Of a stretch of DNA of 64,000 nt, positions 57,655-64,000 are shown piece by piece. The stretch's first letter is position 1, and each line of letters opens with the position of its first letter. The translations under genes and the position numbers were made by a program. The notes below the pieces were generated by a model. That model saw only the letters and a program-made list of their open reading frames with translations, was not told where the DNA came from and did not search any database. The stretch is from the NCBI RefSeq assembly GCF_013177695.1, contig NZ_WOEY01000051.1, positions 1 through 64,000 on the forward strand, in the 5' to 3' direction. Source of the stretch: Paraburkholderia solitsugae. GTDB taxonomy: Bacteria; Pseudomonadota; Gammaproteobacteria; Burkholderiales; Burkholderiaceae.

Positions 57655-57683
57655 CGATACTGCAGGTGTTGTTGCCAACTGCT

Positions 57684-58832
57684 TTAGAAGCGGTGACGCA
57701 GACCAGCGGTCACAGCGACTTGCTTGTTGTTGTTCGAAGCGCTCAGCCCGTTGATGTCGGCATCGACGATGGCGTTTTGGTTGGCTTGCTGGTATTCGCC
57801 TTGCAGGTACACGTCCGTACGCTTGGACAGCGCATACGCCGTTTGCAAGTTGAACTGGTTCCAGTGCGGACGCGTACCAGCCAGGCTTGCGCGCGTGTAC
57901 GTGTACGAACCGGCGATGCTCACTGCCGGCGTCAGCGCGTAGCGAGCGTTAGCTTCGAAGTTCTGGAAGTGGGCACTGCTGGGGTTGGCGAATCCGATTC
58001 CGGCCGATTGACCCGACGCGCCCGCGCCGATGCCAGCCAGACTCGACAGATTCGTTTGCGAGTACACGAGGCCGACCGTTGCCGGGCCGAACGCATAGTT
58101 AGCACCTGCGCCCCACGTTTGCTGACGCCCAGCAAAGAACGTGTTGTCGCTCGACACTGCACCGCCCGAATTGAATGCCGCAGCCGCGCCGGTTGCGCCG
58201 TTGCTGTTCAGTTGCAGGTAAGCGGCAGCGACGTTCAGGCCGCCCCAGTTATACGATGCGCCCGCGCTGTAAGCACGATTGTTGGCGAAACCGTCAGCCT
58301 GGTTCGAGAAGCCGTACAGGGCGCCGAACTTGAAGCCGCCGTAGTTCACGCTCTGATACTTGACCGAGTTGTTGACGCGGAACGAGTTGTTCAGGTTGTC
58401 GTTATCGAACGGGTGCGCGAATTGCGTGCCGCCGTACTGCGTGCCGGTGAGTGCCAGCGGACCCACGTAGTCGACCATGCTGTCGTATTGACGGCCGAGG
58501 GTCACAGCGCCGAACTGGTCGCTCGTCAGACCGACGAACGCTTGACGGCCGAATTCACGGCCGCCTTGTTTCAGCGTGCCGTCATTGATGCCGAAGCCGT
58601 TTTCCAACGTGAAGATCGCCTTGAGGCCGCCGCCCAGATCTTCAGAACCACGCAAGCCCCAACGGCTGCCGTTCACCGAACCGCTCGTTTCTTGCCAGTT
58701 GCTGTGACCGTGCTGGTTATTCGTATAGGTGATGCCGGCATCGATCAACCCATACAGCGTGACGCTGCTCTGGGCATGTGCTGCCGTTGCAAAAACGCCC
58801 GTGAGGGCCGCGACCATGAGTGTCTTTTTCAT
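57684..58832 (-). CDS. Gram-negative porin (OmpC-type, betaproteobacterial)
   Basis: A 382-residue outer membrane porin. Signal peptide MKKTLMVAALTGVFATAAHA is cleaved before QSSVTLYGLIDAGI, the usual first strand. Repeated amphipathic strands such as SRWGLRGSEDLGGGLKAIFTLE and RQAFVGLTSDQFGAVTLGRQYD, and the terminal aromatic residue (LRHRF), are hallmarks of a 16-stranded trimeric porin. The ATG at 58830-58832 follows GGAG. The upstream 528 bases hold a candidate sRNA. Confidence 0.95.
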   Translation of the reverse strand: MKKTLMVAALTGVFATAAHAQSSVTLYGLIDAGITYTNNQHGHSNWQETSGSVNGSRWGLRGSEDLGGGLKAIFTLENGFGINDGTLKQGGREFGRQAFVGLTSDQFGAVTLGRQYDSMVDYVGPLALTGTQYGGTQFAHPFDNDNLNNSFRVNNSVKYQSVNYGGFKFGALYGFSNQADGFANNRAYSAGASYNWGGLNVAAAYLQLNSNGATGAAAAFNSGGAVSSDNTFFAGRQQTWGAGANYAFGPATVGLVYSQTNLSSLAGIGAGASGQSAGIGFANPSSAHFQNFEANARYALTPAVSIAGSYTYTRASLAGTRPHWNQFNLQTAYALSKRTDVYLQGEYQQANQNAIVDADINGLSASNNNKQVAVTAGLRHRF

Positions 58833-59234
58833 CTTGTAACTCCGAGAGCAAGAGTGGGTATTGAACCCAGGCTTAAGGAGACCTTCACGCGGGCGCTGCG
58901 AGAGGCGAAATCCGCATGAGAAGCGCGCTGTACTCCAAACGCGCCGGTTTCCGATTAGGCAGAGTGTAGATAGACGCTCAAGAAGCGGGCATTCCGATTT
59001 TCGCAATAAAGTATTACTGGATATGAAACGATGGGCGAATGCCGCTCAAGCCTTGCCGATAAAGGCTTGCAGCGTTATTGAGGGAGGATGAAAAGCAAAT
59101 CAGTCGAATCGCGTTGCTCATTTGCTACAGTAATCGATGCAAAAAAACAACGCAATAAATCGTAAAAATGATTGTTGTCGCAATAGCAACAGATGATTGT
59201 CGATTATGCGAATAATCGATGTCGTCTAAGCCGC
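58833..59234. other. porin upstream region
   Basis: About 400 bases upstream of the porin, AT-rich around 59030-59230 with scattered ATTATCG- and CAATA-type motifs that could bind regulators. Repeated ATCGAT/GATTGT patches occur at 59125-59220. No confident promoter pair could be picked. Confidence 0.4.
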
Positions 59235-59330
59235 TATACTGAAACCTCTGCTTTCCGAAGCAGACTTTTTCGTTGACGAAAAAGATCTCCAAACCTTTGT
59301 CGGCGCGACTTCCCAGTCGCGCTTTTTTTT
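59235..59330 (+). ncRNA. candidate small RNA with three hairpins and terminator
   Basis: A -10-like TATACT (59235-59240) is followed by TCTGCTT/AAGCAGA (59247-59264), CTTTTTCGT/ACGAAAAAG (59265-59284) and a terminator GCGCGACT/AGTCGCGC (59303-59322) with eight T. The predicted transcript is about 85 bases and has no ribosome binding site or sizeable frame. The -35 region (ATAATC) is weak, so an activator may be needed. It lies in the 528-base gap between the porin and a small gene, both on the other strand. Confidence 0.6.
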
Positions 59331-59360
59331 GCCTTCCGGTTGCGGATTCGTGGACGTCAG

Positions 59361-59609
59361 TCAGTGCGCGGGCGCAGCACCATCCACTTCGCTCCAGTCG
59401 GTCGCCACCGAGACGCTCCAGTCTTCCATCACATAGTGGCGCGCGTCCATGGGGGACGACAGCAGGTTTTGCCAGTGATCCCCGTGCCACATGGGATCGA
59501 ACTCGAAGGCCGAAGGTAACGCGGCGACGGGCCCGGATTGAGCGGGAACGGTCTTTACTTGCGATTGGGCGAGCCAGGTGATGAGGCGGCGAAATTGACT
59601 GAACAGCAT
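59361..59609 (-). CDS. small hypothetical protein
   Basis: An 82-residue protein with AGGAGATCACC directly ahead of the ATG at 59607-59609. The N-terminus is amphipathic (LFSQFRRLITWLAQ) and the C-terminus is rich in Trp, Asp and His (HGDHWQNLL, EDWSVSVATDWSEVD). I do not recognise the family. It stands alone, convergent with the candidate sRNA, whose terminator is 30 bases beyond its stop. Confidence 0.65.
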   Translation of the reverse strand: MLFSQFRRLITWLAQSQVKTVPAQSGPVAALPSAFEFDPMWHGDHWQNLLSSPMDARHYVMEDWSVSVATDWSEVDGAAPAH

Positions 59610-59887
59610 GGTGATCTCCTGACGCGCATGACTTCTCGCTATTGATTTCCATCATGCTGCCATGAGTGCGGTGCAACAACTCGGACAAACACTTACTAAA
59701 TACATGTCTTGTTACATATTCTCACCGGCATGCTGAAATTTTTCCCGATTTCGAGCGCATTCGATATTGAATGAGTAATATTGACGTGGAGGATTCTTCG
59801 ATTTCTGCTGAATATGCTTTCGTGATCTCCAGATTCATCTGGCATTGATTTATTGCGCTGCGTGCTGAGGGTATATGAAAAATTCGC
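59610..59887. other. intergenic region before cspA promoter
   Basis: About 280 AT-rich bases between the small hypothetical gene and the cspA promoter. GGAGG at 59800 is followed by no start codon. I see no gene. Confidence 0.4.
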
Positions 59888-59917
59888 TTGACGGTGATTC
59901 TTCGTTCCCCGTATAAC
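59888..59917 (+). promoter_or_regulatory. predicted cspA promoter with long 5' leader
   Basis: TTGACG (59888-59893), an 18-base spacer and TATAAC (59912-59917). A start near 59924 would give a leader of about 130 bases, as is usual for cold-shock mRNAs whose leader folds control translation. Confidence 0.6.
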
Positions 59918-60053
59918 GGCAATGCTGAATTTCAATCGCCAGATCTGGTCGTTCAGGGGCCTTTATAAAATGCTCAATCACAGATGAAGTGATCATGAAA
60001 TGCAGCTTGAGGGCAATGCCCGAATTTGATAAATCCTCGAGGGAAACTGGAAT

Positions 60054-60257
60054 ATGGAAACTGGTATCGTCAAATGGTTCAACGATGCTAAGGGCTTTGG
60101 CTTCATTACATCGGATTCGGGTGGCGAAGACCTGTTCGCGCACTTTTCGGAGATCCGCACCGAAGGTTTCAAGTCGCTGAAGGAAAGCCAGCGCGTCTCC
60201 TTCGAGGTCAAGGCAGGCCCGAAGGGCAAGCAAGCGGCGAACATCCAGCCGCTTTAA
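60054..60257 (+). CDS. cold-shock domain protein (CspA family)
   Basis: A 67-residue single cold-shock domain that binds single-stranded RNA and [22 protein letters not shown] contains RNP1 (KGFGFI) and [12 protein letters not shown]2. GAGGG lies ahead of the ATG. The long leader suggests cold or growth-phase control. A strong terminator follows. Confidence 0.95.
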   Translation: METGIVKWFNDAKGFGFITSDSGGEDLFAHFSEIRTEGFKSLKESQRVSFEVKAGPKGKQAANIQPL

Positions 60258-60304
60258 GTCGCACTGCGCTGCTCCGCGCGCGTTGCCGGGCAGCCTGATC
60301 GCCC

Positions 60305-60337
60305 AAAAGCCTTCGCGAAACGCGAAGGCTTTTTTTA
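60305..60337 (+). terminator. cspA terminator
   Basis: AAGCCTTCGCG/CGCGAAGGCTT with loop AAA, extended by flanking A/T pairs and a run of seven T. Confidence 0.9.
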
Positions 60338-60609
60338 TGGTTATTCATTATTATGGCTGTGGCTGAAGCGATTAACTATCTGGTCCGGATTAATTTGGCG
60401 AGGGGGATGGGGGTGAAATGGTGCCTTTTGAATTTCAAATCGGCGTCGTAAAAACATAATAATTCGCAGATTGCGAGCGGGTTGTGGATCAAGCAGGAAT
60501 GCAGTCTTTGCGCCGCCCGGCGCCGGCGGCAAAGAAACGCTGGCTGGGTGCGCGGCGGCTAACTGGTGCATACTTGCCGCAAAGCCACGCGTCCAAAATA
60601 TTCCTTTCC

Positions 60610-61764
60610 ATGTCTGAACAGTTTCTGCCGGAAACGGCCCTAGATGTGCCGATCGTCTTCGTCGATCTTGAAACCACCGGCGGCTCGACCAGCGAGCATC
60701 GCATCACCGAAGTCGGCGTGGTCGAAATAGGACCGGCCGGCGTGTCACGCTGGAGCAGCCTGGTCGACCCTCAGCAACCGATTCCTTCATTCATTCAGCA
60801 GCTCACCGGCATCACGAACGCGATGGTCCGGGGCGCGCCGACGTTCGAGTCCATCGCGCCAGCCTTGTTTGAGCGCCTGAACGGCAAACTGTTCGTCGCG
60901 CACAACGCCAGTTTCGATCGCGGTTTTCTGCGCGGGGAGTTTCGCCGGGCCGGACTCGCGTTCGATCCGGATGTGCTGTGCACCGTGCGCCTGTCGCGCG
61001 CGTTATTTCCGGCGGAAAAGCGCCACGGGCTCGACGCGTTGGTGGAACGTCATGGCCTCGTGCCGTCCGATCGTCACCGCGCACTCGCCGACGCCGATCT
61101 GATCTGGCAGTTCTGGCAACGTCTGCATGGCGGTCTTGTACCGCTGGACGTTTTGCAGGCACAGATCGAGCGCGCCACCCGGCGCTACCGGCTGGCCGGC
61201 GACATCACCGAAGATCTGCTCGACACTGCGCCGGCCGGATGCGGTGTTTATGCGTTCTATGGAGAAGGCGATCTGCCGTTGTATGTGGGGCGAAGCGTAC
61301 GTGTGCGTCAGCGGCTGCGTTCGCATTTGACGGGTGAGCGGCGTTCGGCGAAGGATATGCGGCTCGCGCAGCAAGTGCGGCGTGTCGAGTGGCGGGCGAC
61401 CGGCGGCGAGCTGGGCGCCATGCTCGCGGAGGCGCAGTGGATCGCGACGCTGCGTCCCGGCCATAACCGGGTGCCGCGCGTCACGAAGAGCGATCCGGTG
61501 GATGCACCCTGGCCGTTCGACGGTCCAGTCGTATTTGAGGAGCGCGAAGAAGCGTCGCACGCGCGCGCTTTTCACGTTGTCGACCGGTGGCGTTACTTCG
61601 GGCATGCGCCTTCGCTCGCGCAGGCGGCGGCGCTGCACGCGTCGAGCGTGGCCGGACCCTTCGAGCTATCGACCTATCGCCTTCTGCAGAGCCATCTTGC
61701 GCGCGGCTTGCGTGTGATGCCACTAAGCGTCTCGAGCGGCACGCCAGTGCCGAGTCTCGCTTAA
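60610..61764 (+). CDS. DEDDh exonuclease-GIY-YIG nuclease fusion protein
   Basis: A 384-residue protein with two nuclease domains. Residues about 13-180 form a DnaQ/epsilon-like 3'-5' exonuclease with VDLETTGG (Asp19, Glu21), AHNASFDRGFL and the DEDDh His block DRHRALADAD. Residues about 210-290 are a UvrC/Cho-type GIY-YIG domain (GVYAFYGEG, LYVGRSVRVRQRLRSHL). The C-terminal 90 residues are unassigned. Such fusions are known and are thought to act in DNA repair. ATG 60610 is the conserved start; the long frame begins at 60484. It stands alone after cspA. Confidence 0.88.
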   Translation: MSEQFLPETALDVPIVFVDLETTGGSTSEHRITEVGVVEIGPAGVSRWSSLVDPQQPIPSFIQQLTGITNAMVRGAPTFESIAPALFERLNGKLFVAHNASFDRGFLRGEFRRAGLAFDPDVLCTVRLSRALFPAEKRHGLDALVERHGLVPSDRHRALADADLIWQFWQRLHGGLVPLDVLQAQIERATRRYRLAGDITEDLLDTAPAGCGVYAFYGEGDLPLYVGRSVRVRQRLRSHLTGERRSAKDMRLAQQVRRVEWRATGGELGAMLAEAQWIATLRPGHNRVPRVTKSDPVDAPWPFDGPVVFEEREEASHARAFHVVDRWRYFGHAPSLAQAAALHASSVAGPFELSTYRLLQSHLARGLRVMPLSVSSGTPVPSLA

Positions 61765-61768
61765 CCGA

Positions 61769-62365
61769 TCAGCCCGTTGCACCGACTCCACCCGCTTCGC
61801 ACACGTGGCCGAGCGCGCGCGTCAACGCGCTCGAACGGGTCGAATCGTAGCGCGTCAGCGATTTCCAGTTAGCAAGCGATTGCGCCACGCGTGACGGACA
61901 ATCCTGCGCGGCGCGCAGCGGTTGCACACGCGCGAGTGCGGCCACGAGTGACTGCGTCAGCCGATCCAGTTGCGGCCGCGTGCTGGTGGCCAGGTCGGGC
62001 GCGGGGCCTTCGGGCGGCCGCGTGCTGCGCCAGGTGTCAAACAGAGCGTTCTGCACGTCCTTGCTGGCGTCGATCTGATCCTGGAAGAAGGCGTGCGCGA
62101 ACGCCGGATCGACGTTCGCGGCTACGGCGCGCTTCTCGACGTCGGCGAGCAATGCGTTCTCGCGCGGCGTATCCGTAATCGCCTGATGGTTTGCCCACTT
62201 CCAGCGCGCAACGGGCTCCGCGAGGGCGAGGCGCTGCGAAGCCAGTGCGATCAGATTGGTAAGCGCGGTGTCGTCGCCGTCAGCAACGGCAGGGGCGGGC
62301 GCGAACGCAAGCGCGGTGAACAACGCGAGCGCGCATGACGCTCCAAAGCGGTACGAGCGATTCAT
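61769..62365 (-). CDS. periplasmic chorismate mutase (AroQ gamma)
   Basis: A 198-residue exported chorismate mutase. The signal peptide MNRSYRFGASCALALFTALAF is cleaved near AVADG (about 27). LTNLIALASQRLALAEPVARWKWANHQAI is the AroQ-type helix with the catalytic Arg and Lys, and FAHAFFQDQIDASKDVQ continues it. Periplasmic AroQ-gamma enzymes convert chorismate to prephenate outside the cytoplasm; their role in this genus is unknown. Convergent with the exonuclease fusion, separated by four bases. Confidence 0.88.
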   Translation of the reverse strand: MNRSYRFGASCALALFTALAFAPAPAVADGDDTALTNLIALASQRLALAEPVARWKWANHQAITDTPRENALLADVEKRAVAANVDPAFAHAFFQDQIDASKDVQNALFDTWRSTRPPEGPAPDLATSTRPQLDRLTQSLVAALARVQPLRAAQDCPSRVAQSLANWKSLTRYDSTRSSALTRALGHVCEAGGVGATG

Positions 62366-62650
62366 GGAAGGCGAGAGTGGCCGGTTGGCCGGGAGAGAAA
62401 AACCAGAAGAATAGACGATGCGCGGGTCAAGCGGGCGCACGGATCGATCGAAAAACAAACTACCGAGATAGTTAAAATGCCTGTTAGAGACGTGTACTAC
62501 CCATGCGCTGGGCTATATAAGCCAAGCGCCGCAATCAGCTAAGCGTATCCCGCGCCGCGACAGCAGCAAAAGATAATCGTAGGGGCGCGTGCGAACCCTC
62601 GCCGCGCGCCGGACGCGCGGACGCTGATGCTGCATCGCGCCACTGCACAA

Positions 62651-62800
62651 TTACTTCGAGTCGCACGACTTGCGTTGTTCGTCGAAAAATGCGCGAACAT
62701 GCTCAGGCAGTTCGGCACCCAGAAACTCGACGCCAGCGGGTTCCGGATCCGGGCTAAAAACTTTATCCGGGGTCGGAATCTTCGGTGGTTTGGCATCCAT
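62651..62800 (-). CDS. small proline-rich hypothetical protein
   Basis: A 49-residue protein with a strong AAAGGAG ribosome binding site ending seven bases before the ATG at 62798-62800. MDAKPPKIPTPDKVFSPDPE is Pro/Lys/Asp-rich and the C-terminal half PEHVRAFFDEQRKSCDSK is a charged helix. Family not recognised. Confidence 0.6.
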   Translation of the reverse strand: MDAKPPKIPTPDKVFSPDPEPAGVEFLGAELPEHVRAFFDEQRKSCDSK

Positions 62801-63058
62801 GATCTATCTCCTTTACAAACCGATTATCTGCCTCGGTCCCCGTTTTGCACCAGTGTCTGATGCGGCTCACATGTTGTTTGTTGCTTTAACGGTACAGCCC
62901 AACATGGGAACGGAATGTTTGAATAGAATTTATCGGTTGACTGCGAACAATTGAATTCGCCGCGGTCAATCAAAACCGTTCGATATCCCCTGCGTTCCCT
63001 TCCCAGCCTTACCCCGCATACCTTCTGCGGATTATCTCTGTTGCGTCACAACACCGCC

Positions 63059-63082
63059 TGTTCATATGTGTTGATATGAACA
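63059..63082. promoter_or_regulatory. inverted repeat, possible operator
   Basis: TGTTCATAT and ATATGAACA form perfect 9-base arms around GTGTTG. It lies in AT-rich non-coding DNA and is not followed by a T-run. Confidence 0.35.
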
Positions 63083-63260
63083 AATCACGGCGGTTTTTGT
63101 GCACTGCCGCATCGGCAGGATTTTCTTTGCGTTAGACCGAACGTTCGTTAATTACCGATTGGTTCAGTACGTTCATTCAGCCCCCTAATTGTTGGTAAAC
63201 GAACGATTGCGCGACTTCGTTGACGAGCGAGAATACTTTTCTGGATATTTTCCGCAAATA

Positions 63261-63293
63261 AAATGGCGCCGCCTTCTGGATGAAGCGCGGCGC
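63261..63293 (-). terminator. possible AKR terminator
   Basis: GCGCCGC (63266-63272) and GCGGCGC (63287-63293) with a 14-base loop; on the minus strand followed by CATTTTATTT. It lies about 17 bases after the stop of the reductase. Confidence 0.5.
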
Positions 63294-63309
63294 TTGCGGT
63301 GGACGATTT

Positions 63310-64000
63310 TTACGCGTTCGGCGCCGGAATTTTCACGGGTGCCGAGTAGGCCGCCGGTTTGTCGGCGACTTCGACCTGTCCGTGAATCCGCGCCTGATGA
63401 CCGTCAGCGAACATGTAGTACGGGAACGGGCGGGCAGGTTCGGAGACAGCGTCGAGCCGTGCGATCAATTCCGGTGTGAGCGTGAAATCGAGCGAGCCAA
63501 GCGATTCCTGCAACTGCTCCGGCCGGGTCGCGCCGACAATGATGCTCGACACGCCGCGCTTCTGATGCAACCAGTTAAGCGCGACTTGCGCCATCGGCCG
63601 CCCTGCCAGATTCGCAACGGCCTCCAGTTCCGCAACGATGCGAAAGTTACGCTCGGTCAGTTTGTCGAATCCCGGCGGCGGCGCGCTCGCCATACCCGCA
63701 AGGCGCCCGCCGCCGGAAACCGGGCCCGCCGCTCTGCCTTGCGACGGACGGTATTTGCCCGACAGCACGCCCATCCCCAGCGGACTCCAGGGCACGAGCC
63801 CCATGCCCAGATTGGTGGCGAGATCAGCGAACTCGTTTTCGGCGTTGCGCTCGATCATCGAGTACTCGAGCTGCATCGCCGCGACCGGTTCGAAGCCGCG
63901 CCAGTCGGCCAGCGTCTGCGCCCGCCCGGCGAACCACGCGGGCGTATCCGACAGGCCGACGTAGCGGATCTTGCCCGCGCGCACCGCGTCGTCCATTGCG
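63310..64000 (-). CDS. aldo/keto reductase, 5' part beyond window
   Basis: The C-terminal 229 or so residues of an NADPH-dependent aldo/keto reductase; the start lies beyond base 64000. GKIRYVGLSDTPAW, LEYSMIERNAENEF, LVPWSPLGMGVLSGKY and VSSIIVGATRPEQL (NADPH-binding SxxGxR-type) are typical of the YajO/general stress type. Start, substrate and neighbours cannot be seen. Confidence 0.85.
   Translation of the reverse strand, partial: AMDDAVRAGKIRYVGLSDTPAWFAGRAQTLADWRGFEPVAAMQLEYSMIERNAENEFADLATNLGMGLVPWSPLGMGVLSGKYRPSQGRAAGPVSGGGRLAGMASAPPPGFDKLTERNFRIVAELEAVANLAGRPMAQVALNWLHQKRGVSSIIVGATRPEQLQESLGSLDFTLTPELIARLDAVSEPARPFPYYMFADGHQARIHGQVEVADKPAAYSAPVKIPAPNA

Larger units (their letters stand above)
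62801..63309. other. intergenic region upstream of AKR 3' end
   Basis: About 510 bases between the small ORF and the aldo/keto reductase stop, AT-rich in part. It holds the 9-bp palindrome at 63059-63082 and CGAACGTTCG-type patches near 63134 and 63199 reminiscent of TetR operators. No gene is visible. Confidence 0.4.

Noticed and set aside
62539..62796. 85-codon minus-strand frame
   Set aside because: Overlaps the better supported 49-residue ORF in another frame and lacks a ribosome binding site.

Overview
The window reads as chromosomal DNA of a Burkholderia/Paraburkholderia-type betaproteobacterium. The supporting evidence is high G+C with long shadow frames opposite real genes, the gene orders hemL-ribD-ribE, ribBA-ribH-nusB and gmk-rpoZ-spoT, a betaproteobacterial porin, PXPV-type exported proteins, and a dispersed repeat of a kind I associate with Paraburkholderia. 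Species cannot be fixed from sequence reading alone. Six tRNA-type loci are visible: Leu-CAA, Gly-CCC, Ser-UGA and two tandem Arg-ACG genes, giving five tRNA genes in total at four sites.

Layout. 0.2-13.3 kb: amino acid permease, DUF6900-like small protein behind a 21-bp palindrome, tRNA-Leu, hemN, YkgJ-type cysteine-cluster protein, DUF1439 lipoprotein, uppP, trmB with a structured RNA upstream, a lysozyme-like protein paired with an exported protein, tRNA-Gly, YggT, EthD, DUF2520 oxidoreductase, PXPV protein, threonine/hydroxyaspartate dehydratase-like enzyme, LysE exporter. 13.4-20.4 kb: ubiD, a candidate sRNA/leader, lytic transglycosylase, aminotransferase, nusB, ribH, ribB(A). 20.6-27.2 kb: ilvD, then a LysR regulator divergent from an acyltransferase (C45)-hydrolase-MHS transporter cassette. 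27.2-30.0 kb: a decayed, AT-richer stretch with a hydrolase fragment and IS630 remnants. 29.3-35.0 kb: a complete microcin/colicin-V-like bacteriocin locus. It holds a small two-helix membrane protein (probable immunity) overlapping a double-glycine peptide precursor, then HlyD-type adaptor, C39-peptidase ABC exporter and TolC-type outer membrane protein. 35.0-38.2 kb: ribE, ribD, hemL. 38.3-48.1 kb: repeat, EVE-like protein, Bcr/CflA efflux, RidA, repeat-containing exported protein, small lipoprotein, mug, LysR, MFS, LysR, remnant of a nitronate monooxygenase, tautomerase, unusual SDR. 48.5-57.6 kb: tRNA-Ser, hemW-rdgB-rph, yicC-gmk-rpoZ-spoT, DUF2591, two tRNA-Arg, greB. 57.7-64 kb: porin, candidate sRNA, cspA, DEDDh exonuclease-GIY-YIG fusion, periplasmic chorismate mutase, small ORF, aldo/keto reductase cut by the window end.

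The most interesting element is the bacteriocin locus. It ends 33 bases from the stop of ribE. Together with ilvD and the acyltransferase cassette it separates ribD-ribE from ribBA-ribH-nusB, genes that I expect to be contiguous in relatives. All three parts of a type I export machine are encoded beside the peptide, so the locus looks self-sufficient. The precursor's mature part is Gly/Ala-rich with GxxxG motifs and has no cysteine; I do not recognise it as a named bacteriocin.

Other points worth reading: three candidate structured RNAs (about 6.84-6.95, 15.29-15.52 and 59.24-59.33 kb), a RibBA whose cyclohydrolase half has lost its zinc and catalytic residues, an SDR without the catalytic tyrosine, and two small genes with strong ribosome binding sites that are shorter than 60 codons (42215-42388 and 62651-62800).
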